Shown one piece after another: positions 16,790 to 25,423 of a stretch of DNA of 64,000 nt. Numbering within the stretch: the stretch's first letter is position 1; each line of letters begins with the position of its first letter. This DNA comes from Sphingomonas sp. 67-36. Its GTDB lineage: Bacteria > Pseudomonadota > Alphaproteobacteria > Sphingomonadales > Sphingomonadaceae. The notes under the pieces were generated by a model. That model saw only the letters and a program-made list of their open reading frames with translations, did not search any database and was not told the origin of the DNA. Location of the stretch: positions 1 through 64,000 of the forward strand of contig MKSU01000025.1 in NCBI GenBank assembly GCA_001897375.1. The letters run 5' to 3'. The position numbers and the translations under genes are program-made.

Positions 16790-16812
16790 GGTTATAAGCG
16801 AAGGCGATAACC
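16790..16812. promoter_or_regulatory. LysR-type operator, perfect palindrome
   Basis: GGTTAT-N11-ATAACC, a perfect 6-bp dyad with the T-N11-A layout of LysR-family boxes, 14 bp before the LysR ATG and just upstream of its ribosome-binding site. Fits autoregulation and control of the divergent PLP-enzyme operon (inference). Confidence 0.6.
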
Positions 16813-16826
16813 AGGGAGTAAGCCCG

Positions 16827-17741
16827 ATGAATCTGCGCCAGCTTGAAGCGTTCCGGGCTGTCATGCTGTCCGGCTCGGTCACCCAAGCGGCAGCCGCGCT
16901 CCACATCTCGCAGCCGGCCGTCAGTAAGCTTTTGGCCGATCTCGAACATCAGCTCGGGTTTCCGCTGTTCGTCCGCTCGAAAGGCGTAGCGCTGACGGTG
17001 ACGCCGGAAGCCGACATCTTCTTCCACGAGGTCGAGCGTAGCTTTGCCGGCATTGCGGTTCTGAAGCGCGCGGCGGCCGACATCCGCAACGCTTCGACGG
17101 GGACGCTGCGGATCGCAGCACTTCCGGCGTTGGCGGTCAGTTTTCTGCCGGCGGTCATCACGACGTTCCGGCGTCGGCATGCTGGCGTCTCTATCCAACT
17201 GCAAACTCGTAGCTCGTCGACGGTCAGGCAGTGGATCGCTAATCAGCAATTCGACATCGGTCTTGCGACTCCCGCGCGGGAGTTGCCGGGTATCGCGATG
17301 GAAAGTTTTCTGCGGTGTCCGGGAGCGTGCGTCCTGCCGCCGGGTCACAGGCTCGCTGAAAAGCCATGTATTGAACCCGCCGATCTTGAGGGCGAGCGGT
17401 TTATCTCGCTGGCGCTCGAAGACCGGACGCGTCACCGCATCGACCGCGTGTTCGAGGATGCCGGCGTCGATCGCGACATGATCATCGAAACCCAATATGC
17501 GATGACAATCTGTGCGCTGGTGCTGCAAGGGTTGGGGTGCTCCATTCTCAATCCCATAACCGCGGCCGACTATGTCGACCGCGGCCTGGTCGTCCGGCCG
17601 TTCAAGCCCGACGTGCTGTTCGAATATATGCTTTTCACGCCGAAGCTTCGGCCGATGTCTCAAGTCGCGCAGGCGTTTATTGCGGTCCTCGAAGAACATC
17701 GGGTCGCCTTCCTCGCCACGGGGCGTGTGGAGCTCGGCTAA
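16827..17741 (+). CDS. LysR-family transcriptional regulator
   Basis: 304 residues. N-terminal winged helix-turn-helix MNLRQLEAFRAVMLSGSVTQ with HISQPAVSKLLADLE, then a periplasmic-binding-like effector domain. The similarity pattern around QLRTFRAVMLSGS resembles the NocR/OccR-type group, but the effector is unknown. AGGGAG lies eight bases before the ATG. Divergent from the cystathionine beta-lyase-like operon; convergent with the TonB receptor, the two stops overlapping by four bases. Confidence 0.9.
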   Translation: MNLRQLEAFRAVMLSGSVTQAAAALHISQPAVSKLLADLEHQLGFPLFVRSKGVALTVTPEADIFFHEVERSFAGIAVLKRAAADIRNASTGTLRIAALPALAVSFLPAVITTFRRRHAGVSIQLQTRSSSTVRQWIANQQFDIGLATPARELPGIAMESFLRCPGACVLPPGHRLAEKPCIEPADLEGERFISLALEDRTRHRIDRVFEDAGVDRDMIIETQYAMTICALVLQGLGCSILNPITAADYVDRGLVVRPFKPDVLFEYMLFTPKLRPMSQVAQAFIAVLEEHRVAFLATGRVELG

Positions 17742-20215
17742 AATTTGGCGGTGCCGCGGACATACCAGAACCCGCCACTGAACCCGGTGGGCGCGAACCT
17801 GAGATATTGGATGCCGTTCGCGATCTGCGACTGACGAATTTCCCGGTCGGGATAGTTATTGAACAGGTTCTCCGCACCAATCGCGAGCCGGAACATCGAT
17901 GTGAGCTTGTATGAGGCTTCGAGGTCGACGAGCACCTCCGCGCCGCCGGTCTGGTCGGCTGCGGGTGTCGCGCCATAGTCGGTCCACTTGCCATAATAGT
18001 TCGCGCGCGCGGTCAGGCCAATGCGGTCACCCTCATAAACGAAGGATGCGTTCCCCTTCCATTTCGGTACGAAACCTTCGAGCTCGAGCAGGCGTTCGCG
18101 ATCCGCGGCGATCACCGGCGATGCCCGCGTCACCTTGGTGTCGGTGTAGTTCGCATTGACGCCGAACGTCCCGCGGCCCCCGAGCATGTTCATGCCGACG
18201 GTCAGTACCGCATCGACGCCTTGCGTGCGGCTGTCGAACGAGTTGGTGAAGAAGCTGACCTGCTGAAACGAACCCCCGCCGGGAATGCCGAGTGCCGCGA
18301 GTTGATCGCGTTGCGCTTGCGTCAGGTTGAAGTTGCCGGATACGGCGATGCGGTCCTTCACCTTGATGTTGAAATAATCGACCGTGAGGGTGACATTGCG
18401 TGCAGGCTTGATCACGACGCCGCCGGCGACGTTGAAGGAACGCTCCGGCTTGAGCGGCGTAGCCCCAAAGAACTGGGCCACGGGGTTGGCTGGCGCAACG
18501 ATTCCGGCAGTGAGCGGGGCGCCCGTGACCGAATCGATGTTGGTCTGGACCTGCGACGCATTCGACTGCCCGGGCGTCGGCGCGCGAAAGCCGGTGTTGA
18601 CCGAGCCGCGCACGGCGAACATGCTCGAAAAGTCAGCGCGCGCGCTCGCCTTCCAGGTGAAGCGGCCGCCGAAATCGGTGAAATCCTCGTAGCGTCCGGC
18701 CAGACCGGCCTGGAACCACTTCGTCAGATTGCCTTCGAGCGACGAGTAGACCGCCCAGTTGCTGCGCGAGAAGACACCGGCTTGCGTCGGGCTGAAGCCG
18801 GGGAAGCCGTTCGATCCGACCGGCAATCCGGTTCGCGCGCCAGTGTCGGGATCGATCACGGATGCGTATGGGCCAACCTGCCACGAGGGAATATCACCCG
18901 CAGTTATCTCGTAGGTTTCGCGCCGATACTCGGCACCGCCAGCGAGCGTCAGTGGATCGGCTAGGCCGAGCGCGATGGGATAGGTGAGATCAAGGTTGAA
19001 GTTGAGCTCGCGCTGCTCGAGCTTGCCCGGCTTGAAGGTTGTGGGCGAACTCAGACCGAGGGACGGATTGACGGTATTGGTGATGCGATAACTGGCCGAG
19101 TTGCGTCCGTAAGACGCGCTCACGTCATAGGTAAGGCCGGAACCGACGTCTCCCTTCAGCCCGCCGACGAGCGACGCATCGGTGACTGTTGCGCCGAAAT
19201 CGGGCGTGAAACCGCCCGGATAGAGCTGGCGAAAGCTGAAGCGCGGTCCGCCACGGGTGGTCGTCAGCGGGATGCTCGTCGCGATGAAGCTCGTGTTCGG
19301 GTTGCGGTAGAAGAAGGCCGTCGTGCCGCTGCTCCAACTATAGTTGCCGAACGTGTAGAACTTCAGGGTGTCGGTAAGGTCGATGCCCGCGTTCACGAAG
19401 ATCCGCGCCGCTTCGGCAGCCGGATTGCCCCAGCGTTGGGCAGGCACGGGCACGCCCGGCACGCCCGCATTGATCAGCGCCTGAGCGTCAGGACGTTGGA
19501 TGCCGCGTGAGGTTGGATTGCTGTTCGAATATTCGCCGCTGATGTTGACGAAGCCGCGCTCGGTGAACGGGAGGCCGATATTGCCCTGGAGGAGAATGTC
19601 GCGTCCGTCGCCCTTGTAATATTGGCCGTAGCGCGCGATCAGGGTGCCGCCTTCCCGATTGGTCCGCAGCCGGAAGTTGAGCACACCCGCGATGGCATCG
19701 GAGCCATAGAGCGCGGAGGCGCCGTCGCGCAGAACTTCGAGCTGGCCGATCGCGATCGACGGAATGGCACTCAGGTCCGGTCCTTGCGAACCGCGGATGT
19801 AGGGGATGTTGGTGAACTGGACGGTCGCGCCTCTGTGAAAGCGCTTTCCGTTGACCAGAACCAGCGTCTGGTCGGGCGGGAGCCCACGCAGCGAGAAGGG
19901 CCGCGTAAACACCGCGCCATCGTTGCTGACGAACCGCTGAATATTGAGAGACGGTATCTCGGCGCGCAGCACATCGTTGAGGTCGGCGCTGCCCTGCCGG
20001 GTGAGCCGGTCGCCGGAAATGATGTCGATCGGCAACGGCGCATCGGCGGCGGTCAAGTCGGCGCGGCGGGTGCCGGTGACCACAATCTCGCCTTGGTCAG
20101 ACGGTGTCGAATTTGGACCTGGCGGAGCAGGCTCGGCGACCTGTGATTGCGCGGGCTGTGCGCATAGCGCGATTGCGAGCGCCCCTGCCGCAGCGCTGGA
20201 ACCAAGCTTAGACAT
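17738..20215 (-). CDS. TonB-dependent outer-membrane receptor
   Basis: 825 residues: signal peptide (about 1-24), a plug domain beginning EIVVTGTRR with SLRGLPPDQTLVLVNGKR, and a 22-strand barrel ending in a terminal Phe (RGTAKF). Uses the TonB-ExbBD energy system to import a ligand; sphingomonads have many such receptors. Convergent with LysR. Its neighbours suggest import of an amino-acid or sulfur-containing compound, but no substrate signature is visible. The 200 bp upstream to the GH130 gene hold its promoter. Confidence 0.92.
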   Translation of the reverse strand: MSKLGSSAAAGALAIALCAQPAQSQVAEPAPPGPNSTPSDQGEIVVTGTRRADLTAADAPLPIDIISGDRLTRQGSADLNDVLRAEIPSLNIQRFVSNDGAVFTRPFSLRGLPPDQTLVLVNGKRFHRGATVQFTNIPYIRGSQGPDLSAIPSIAIGQLEVLRDGASALYGSDAIAGVLNFRLRTNREGGTLIARYGQYYKGDGRDILLQGNIGLPFTERGFVNISGEYSNSNPTSRGIQRPDAQALINAGVPGVPVPAQRWGNPAAEAARIFVNAGIDLTDTLKFYTFGNYSWSSGTTAFFYRNPNTSFIATSIPLTTTRGGPRFSFRQLYPGGFTPDFGATVTDASLVGGLKGDVGSGLTYDVSASYGRNSASYRITNTVNPSLGLSSPTTFKPGKLEQRELNFNLDLTYPIALGLADPLTLAGGAEYRRETYEITAGDIPSWQVGPYASVIDPDTGARTGLPVGSNGFPGFSPTQAGVFSRSNWAVYSSLEGNLTKWFQAGLAGRYEDFTDFGGRFTWKASARADFSSMFAVRGSVNTGFRAPTPGQSNASQVQTNIDSVTGAPLTAGIVAPANPVAQFFGATPLKPERSFNVAGGVVIKPARNVTLTVDYFNIKVKDRIAVSGNFNLTQAQRDQLAALGIPGGGSFQQVSFFTNSFDSRTQGVDAVLTVGMNMLGGRGTFGVNANYTDTKVTRASPVIAADRERLLELEGFVPKWKGNASFVYEGDRIGLTARANYYGKWTDYGATPAADQTGGAEVLVDLEASYKLTSMFRLAIGAENLFNNYPDREIRQSQIANGIQYLRFAPTGFSGGFWYVRGTAKF

Positions 20216-20381
20216 CGCACCCCCTCCGCTTGCTCGCTTTGATCACAGCGCAATAGGACTGGGTCCGGAAAGCAGCCATCAAATATCACGGGATATGTGG
20301 ATTCCGTTTGACGTTATCAAAGAAGGTTATGACCCTTGAGCATTCTCGTGGCGCAGGCCGATGCTGGCGCGAGGGTCAACA

Positions 20382-20408
20382 TGAGGGATGGAACTCACGC
20401 CTGCGTAA
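20382..20408 (+). promoter_or_regulatory. ECF-type promoter for the GH130 gene
   Basis: TGAGGG at 20382-20387 and CGTAA at 20404-20408, 27 bp in total. It falls inside an upstream extension of the frame (ATG 20336), so the gene must start later; the next ATG is at 20417, which would leave almost no leader. Confidence 0.68.
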
Positions 20409-20416
20409 GAGACAAT

Positions 20417-21760
20417 ATGCGCGTTGGACCATTTTCCATCAGAGACGACCCCCCGCGGTCACCGCGGCACGCGGCTCGTAATGCAGGTCTCGTCAAGCAC
20501 GAGCACATCTTGTTGCGTCCCGACCCGAGCCGGACCGTTATTCGGCCGTTCGCCCCAGACTATCCCGACGGGTTCGAAAGCGGCCAGTCGCGCGTGCAGC
20601 AGATCGCCGAGCGGGTCATGGAGCTTGGCGCGGAAGACCTCGATATCGAACTCACGAGGGTGAAGGCGTCGTTGGACGAACGGCACCGCGATGTCGATGA
20701 TCTGCTCCGTAGACGCTTCTGCGAAGTCGCCGCCAGCCTGATGATTGACCGTACGGTGGCAGATGACCAGCAAAGGCTGATCGGTGCCTACCTCAGCGAA
20801 GAATATGCGTTCGAAGCGGCAGCCCTGTTTAACCCGAGCGTCGTGCTGGATCCCGGGCAGGCCCCTGAAGCGCTAGGCACCGTCCGATTCATCATGTCGC
20901 TCAGGGGGATCGGAGAGGGCCATATTTCGTCGGTCACGTTCCGGACCGGCCTATGGCTCGCGTCAGGAGAAGTCGTCGTCGATACTCCGAGTGAGACCGC
21001 CATTCCTCCCGTCATTCAACTGCCAGAAGGCGCTGACGACTCGGTGACGCTGTGCTGCGATGGCAGCCGCGATGTGTCGGAGACGGTGTTGTTCCCCGTC
21101 CTTGCCCGGCATCGTCAAGGGATTGAGGATCTGCGTCTTGTCCGATTTTCAGAAGACGATGGCTCGACGCTATATAACGGTATCTTCACTGCCTTTGACG
21201 GCGCGCAAGCGCGACCGGAGTTGCTGACAACCGGTGACTTCCGGTCGTTCGAGATGCGGCCACTTTCCGGGGCAGCGGCGCGCGCGAAAGGGATGGCGCT
21301 TTTCCCGAGACGTGTTGGTGGGCGTTTTGCCATGCTTGGTCGGCAGGACAGCGAATCAATCTGGGTGCATCAGTCTGACCGGCTTCTAAACTGGGAAGGC
21401 GGCGGCAAGGTGCTTCAGCCGCGTTACCCTTGGGAATTTGTCCAACTCGGCAATTGCGGCTCGCCGATCGAGATCGAAGAAGGCTGGCTCGTGATCACAC
21501 ATGGCGTGGGCGCGGTCCGCAATTATTGCATCGGCGCCTGCCTCCTCGATCGGAGTGATCCGACGAAGCTCCTCGCCAGGACGGAGCGGCCTGTGCTCGA
21601 ACCAAGCGTGAGTGAACGCGACGGTTATGTCCCCAATGTTGTCTACAGCTGCGGGAGCCTCGTTCGAGATCGCATGCTGTTGCTACCGTTCGGAGTTGCC
21701 GATAATTTTGCAACCGTTGCGACGGTGTCGATCGATAGCCTGCTCGCAAGCATGGGTTGA
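20417..21760 (+). CDS. GH130-family glycosidase/phosphorylase
   Basis: About 447 residues. The N-terminal LLRPDPSRTVIRPFAPDYP, the FNPSVV stretch and the C-terminal GYVPNVVYSCG fit glycoside hydrolase family 130, the beta-mannoside phosphorylases and beta-1,2-mannosidases with a five-bladed propeller. Which activity is not clear. Start 20417 is the first in-frame ATG after the promoter; a leaderless message or a later TTG start (about 20510) is possible. Its link to a metal-responsive sigma factor is unexpected. Confidence 0.78.
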   Translation: MRVGPFSIRDDPPRSPRHAARNAGLVKHEHILLRPDPSRTVIRPFAPDYPDGFESGQSRVQQIAERVMELGAEDLDIELTRVKASLDERHRDVDDLLRRRFCEVAASLMIDRTVADDQQRLIGAYLSEEYAFEAAALFNPSVVLDPGQAPEALGTVRFIMSLRGIGEGHISSVTFRTGLWLASGEVVVDTPSETAIPPVIQLPEGADDSVTLCCDGSRDVSETVLFPVLARHRQGIEDLRLVRFSEDDGSTLYNGIFTAFDGAQARPELLTTGDFRSFEMRPLSGAAARAKGMALFPRRVGGRFAMLGRQDSESIWVHQSDRLLNWEGGGKVLQPRYPWEFVQLGNCGSPIEIEEGWLVITHGVGAVRNYCIGACLLDRSDPTKLLARTERPVLEPSVSERDGYVPNVVYSCGSLVRDRMLLLPFGVADNFATVATVSIDSLLASMG

Positions 21761-21809
21761 TCGCGCACATGGTTGAACCTCGGCCGCGCGAAATCAGACC
21801 TTTCGCCCG

Positions 21810-22316
21810 CTAGAACCTTTTGCGCCCAACCTGCCGCCAGCTTTCTCCCGAAGTGCCATGCAACGACGATGCGGGTGCGACGGGATCTTCTCCTTTTGGA
21901 AGCCGATCCTGCAGTGCCTGATCTGTCCGTTCCAAATAAAGCATCACGCGCCGACGGATCAACATCTGAGTGGGGCGGGCGAGCAACCCGCTGAACTGCA
22001 CTTCGTGGAGGACCTGAGCGCCATCTGCCAACGCGATAACTCGGTAGGTTTCGTCGATCCATAAGAGACGGCGGATGCCAAGACGCCAGCCGATCAGTTC
22101 CACAGGTACGTACCAGACGACCCGGGCGGGAATCATCGGGTTCCCGGGTCCCGGCCGCAGTGCTGTTGGCTCGATCGTCAGGGTAGCGTTGAACACGGCC
22201 TCGCCGTGCATAGCAACCAAGGGGTGCCAGTTTCGATACGCCGCAAAGTCGCTGAGAATCGTCCAAACTTCGCCGACCGAAGCCCTGGTGTCGATCGTCG
22301 TTGCCAGCTGACGCAT
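21810..22316 (-). CDS. SRPBCC-fold protein (paralogue of 28656 gene)
   Basis: 168 residues. The opening MRQLATTIDTRASVGEVWTI, then LSDFAAYRNWHPLV, is the start-like signature of the SRPBCC (Bet v1/START-like, polyketide-cyclase) fold that binds hydrophobic ligands. Related to the gene at 28656-29156 (TMLTDFAAYPAWHPFV). Function unknown. The C-terminal 25 residues are polar and low-complexity. Convergent with the GH130 gene. Confidence 0.78.
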   Translation of the reverse strand: MRQLATTIDTRASVGEVWTILSDFAAYRNWHPLVAMHGEAVFNATLTIEPTALRPGPGNPMIPARVVWYVPVELIGWRLGIRRLLWIDETYRVIALADGAQVLHEVQFSGLLARPTQMLIRRRVMLYLERTDQALQDRLPKGEDPVAPASSLHGTSGESWRQVGRKRF

Positions 22317-22911
22317 TATCGTTTGTTTCCGCCGTTAGCGCTAATGCAATCCTGCCGTTGCCGTTCAGCTTGCCATGAGGTGGCAGCCACAGAAGGTCCG
22401 CTTCACTCCTTAAGGGGCCGTTCTAGCGAACAGCCGAACCTAGTGGCCTCAATGGCGTATACGCGCCGCTTGGTTCCGCCCCTCAGAATTGCTGAACTTC
22501 AGCATTTAAGGGCAAGTCCCGCAATTCGCTTGCTGATGCCCGACAGCTCGCCGTATGGATGTGCGCGCGTCCAAATCGCCCACGCAGGCGCCGCTAGGTC
22601 GCTATCCGATCGCAAGCGTCGGGGCACTTGCGGCACGCCGCCACGCAATCTTTCTTGAAGTCGATCGCGATCGCGCAAATCTGAATACTTTAAGCCATGA
22701 TTTTCATGCTAAGTCGCTATGTGCTGGCCATCGTTTTGGGGCAGTAATTCATCGCGGTGTGAAGACACGTCACATGGCAATCGAGACATGCGATCCATGC
22801 ACGCCTTTATGTCAGGGCCGATCTGGTGCATCGCCCGATATCTATGTGAGCCCCTGCCTGCCCCTAGATACGCACCCCGAGGCATCATCCTTTGCCGCTG
22901 GCTCCGCCAAT
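22317..22911. other. Intergenic stretch, no gene recognised
   Basis: About 600 bp between the SRPBCC gene and the nuclease-like gene. Open frames here cross stops often or lack start signals and read as non-coding. It is more AT-rich than its surroundings near 22680-22740. I see no RNA gene. It marks the edge of a relic-containing segment. Confidence 0.6.
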
Positions 22912-24219
22912 TCATGCGAGCTTGCTGGACACGGCCTTGATCGCCTTCAGCCCCGATCCGAACCGAGCGATGGCCTCGCGGTTCCTTTCGAGTTCGCCAT
23001 AAGGGAGGTAGGATATGTCGAGGTCGGCGACGCGGCTGAACGCGGGCCGCTGCAACTGCGCGCGGACATCCGCCTCGCGCGCGTCGGGCGCGACAAGGAA
23101 CAGCCCTGCGGTTGCGTGAAGGTCGCTACCGCTCAAGGCCAGGTCGAGCATCCTAACGATACCCGAATAGATCGACGTCGAATGCTCCACCTCGAACGCC
23201 GCGGCGACGTGATCGCCGACCTTCTCAAGCCACAGCACGTCGATCAGGCGAATGGAATCCGCCCCTTTCGATGTCGAGATTGAATTGGGCAGGTGCTCAA
23301 GGCACCCCGCGCCCAAGGGTGATCCGTTAAACGGCCGACTGCGGTCGTTCGCGGCAATCCACACGTCATAGCCGAGCGCCAGCCCGAGATCGCGAAGCCA
23401 TGCTTGAACCTCGGTATGAGTACGCTCGTTTTCGCCGTCGCGCTGCGCTGCCTTGCTGAGCGAACGCGCTTCCTCGCGCGCCGCCTCGAGTCTTTGCCCC
23501 CAGCTCGCGAGCGCTGCGCCGCTCACTTCGAGGGGCGGGGCCGGGTAGCGATCGGCGCCGATGTCGAACAACAGCCCGCCTATTGCGCCCAGGTCGTTCG
23601 ACAGCAGGTCGCGGTAGCGATCATTGAGGTCGAGGATGCCGGTCCGCATCGCCAGGAAGTGCTCCCAGCTCCCGAGCTTCACGTTCGCGCCGGTCAGCGC
23701 GTTGTAGCCCTTGACGATCGCGGTGTTGAAGGGCGGCACCAGCGTCGGGTGAAGGAAGTAGAGGAGGTTGGCGACAGCCGGGCCGAGTCCCTTGATCTTC
23801 AAGCGATCGATTGTGTGGATGTGGCCGATGATCTCCTCGGCCGTGTCACAACACGAGCAGGCGTCGAGCAAGCGGCCGAACGCGCGCTGGTTGTCGGGGC
23901 TCTCGTAAATGTCGGGGATGCGGAGCTTCGGCTTCCACAGGAACGCATGGTCCGCGCCCTTGAAGATCTGCCGCTGCTCGGCGACGGAGTGGACGACGGT
24001 TTCAAGCGATGATCCCCGGTAGGCGACGCCGAATGTGCCGCGCTCGATCTCGCCGACAACGTGGGTGATGCCTCGCCGGATCGAGCGGAAGTTTTTCAGC
24101 CGCTCATCCCACAGAAACCAGCTTCGATAGGTTGCGCCTGGATCATCGCGCCACCGGGTGATCAGCCGGCGGGCCAAACCCTCGTGATCGTCGTCAATTG
24201 TGCTGATCTGCGCCGCCAT
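22912..24219 (-). CDS. Restriction-endonuclease-like protein, PD-(D/E)XK type
   Basis: 435 residues. C-terminal half holds IDVLWL followed after about 12 residues by AAFEVEHSTSIYSG, a D...ExE arrangement of PD-(D/E)XK-fold enzymes; proteins with FEVEHSTSIYSG are commonly annotated as type II restriction enzymes. The N-terminal half has IKGLGPAVANLLYFLHP, a helix-hairpin-helix-like stretch. No methyltransferase is beside it, so it may be a solitary nuclease or a non-restriction DNA protein. ATG 24219 has GGGGA five bases upstream; GTG 24237 is an alternative. Confidence 0.65.
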   Translation of the reverse strand: MAAQISTIDDDHEGLARRLITRWRDDPGATYRSWFLWDERLKNFRSIRRGITHVVGEIERGTFGVAYRGSSLETVVHSVAEQRQIFKGADHAFLWKPKLRIPDIYESPDNQRAFGRLLDACSCCDTAEEIIGHIHTIDRLKIKGLGPAVANLLYFLHPTLVPPFNTAIVKGYNALTGANVKLGSWEHFLAMRTGILDLNDRYRDLLSNDLGAIGGLLFDIGADRYPAPPLEVSGAALASWGQRLEAAREEARSLSKAAQRDGENERTHTEVQAWLRDLGLALGYDVWIAANDRSRPFNGSPLGAGCLEHLPNSISTSKGADSIRLIDVLWLEKVGDHVAAAFEVEHSTSIYSGIVRMLDLALSGSDLHATAGLFLVAPDAREADVRAQLQRPAFSRVADLDISYLPYGELERNREAIARFGSGLKAIKAVSSKLA

Positions 24220-24540
24220 GCGATCCCCGTTCCTCACGCCCGTTTTTTGCAGAGCGACGCCAAACCTAAGCTCCTCCCGCTACGGCGTCGAGGCGGGAAG
24301 CGCGGTGGCAACTCCTAAGACGGTCATATTGTAAGCTGACGGGCCCAGCGACTTCTTGTTCTGGGCGATCCAATAGGTGGCGACGATCACGCGAACGCCG
24401 CGTCCGTCATCTAGCGCTGGAAGAGTGTTGTGCGGGGAGCAGCTTAATACCCCACGGATTCGCATAGCAAGTTGTTCCAGTAGTTATCATGGAGCGGCAA
24501 CTTGCCAACGAACTGGCGAGCGCTGGCCCTCGGGTGGGCG
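24220..24540. other. Intergenic stretch, no gene recognised
   Basis: About 320 bp. A minus-strand open frame (24280-24465, 61 codons) has no ribosome-binding site or family match. AT-richer than its surroundings. Confidence 0.5.
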
Positions 24541-24666
24541 CTATGGCGCGCGATCGGTCGCAGTGTCCTCGACCCCTTCCGCGAACCGTAGGATACGACC
24601 GGTAATGGCCGCCCCAGCGCGCCGCGAGGTGTTTGGATTGCCGAGCAAACGCTTCGGATCATCCAT
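24541..24666 (-). other. Possible small coding remnant after the antitoxin
   Basis: In the same frame as the antitoxin gene, the sequence stays open after its TGA for 54 more codons and has protein-like composition (MDDPKRLLGNPNTSRRAG, ITGRILRFAEGVED). An ATG at 24666 could start a 41-residue protein. Either a second small gene, or a longer gene interrupted by the TGA at 24706. Confidence 0.25.
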
Positions 24667-24705
24667 GCCCGCCTTTTCGAAAGCGAGCCGAACGGCCCGC
24701 GAATT

Positions 24706-25002
24706 TCACCGTGATTGCGAAGGGTTCTCAGACGAAACTCTGGTGAGGTCGGACTCGTATAGACCGCGAATGATCATTGCCATCGTCGAAGGAGGCACGC
24801 CCGCCTCGAGCATCATGGCAAACATAGCATCCTCATCGACTGTCGGTATCAGACCTTCAATAATGAGATTGGTGCGCGATTCGGCTATGTCCTCTCGCCA
24901 AAGAGCGATCTTTTCCGGAGTACCGCGGGCGAAGTCCATCTGTGGGATGCGCTGGCGCAGCGTCTCAAGGTCAGTATTCGGCAGGGTTTTGGCGATGGTC
25001 AT
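24706..25002 (-). CDS. VbhA-like antitoxin, orphan
   Basis: 98 residues, all helical by composition. The segment WREDIAESRTNLIIEGL resembles the inhibitory helix of VbhA-type antitoxins that block Fic AMP-transferases; the motif there is (S/T)xxxE(G/N), but here the position four before EG is Asn. Homology is therefore tentative. No Fic domain (HPFxxGNGR) is found downstream, so the toxin is missing or the gene is solitary. Confidence 0.5.
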   Translation of the reverse strand: MTIAKTLPNTDLETLRQRIPQMDFARGTPEKIALWREDIAESRTNLIIEGLIPTVDEDAMFAMMLEAGVPPSTMAMIIRGLYESDLTRVSSENPSQSR

Positions 25003-25147
25003 GCGTTGCTCGGGTCATTCGACGATTCGGACAAGAATAGTTTGTTGACGGCGGGGGTGTGCCATGTGGCACACCTCACAGAATGTGGTCCCCACTTTTG
25101 TAGCCTCGGCGACGCGTATCTTGTATGAAATCTTTTACACGCAGGAC

Positions 25148-25423
25148 ATGCCGATGTGTAACGATGCGCAAATAACCGTGGTTGTGCCTTATCCGATCGC
25201 GACGACGATACACGCCGCTGTGCGTACCGGCGAATATGCGTCGACAAGCGAAGTCGTATGCGATGCGGTGCGGCTCTGGAGCGAGCGTCGCGCATCTCGA
25301 GCCAAAGAACTTATTGTGTTGCGAGCCGCATGGGACAGCGGCAAAGCGAGCGGTATCGCCGGCCCGCTCGACATGACGGCGATCATCGCGGAAGCGAAAA
25401 GCGAAGCAGGCACCTCCCGTTGA
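25148..25423 (+). CDS. ParD-like ribbon-helix-helix antitoxin, orphan
   Basis: 91 residues. An N-terminal beta-strand ITVVVPYPIATTI is followed by the helix-turn-helix-like GEYASTSEVVCDAVRLWSER, the ParD/CopG pattern of antitoxins that bind their own promoter. An acidic/helical C-terminal tail would bind ParE. No ParE frame follows: the next ATG (25425) gives only 38 codons. ATG 25154 is a second possible start, better spaced from AGGA. So the toxin has been lost or lies elsewhere. Confidence 0.7.
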   Translation: MPMCNDAQITVVVPYPIATTIHAAVRTGEYASTSEVVCDAVRLWSERRASRAKELIVLRAAWDSGKASGIAGPLDMTAIIAEAKSEAGTSR

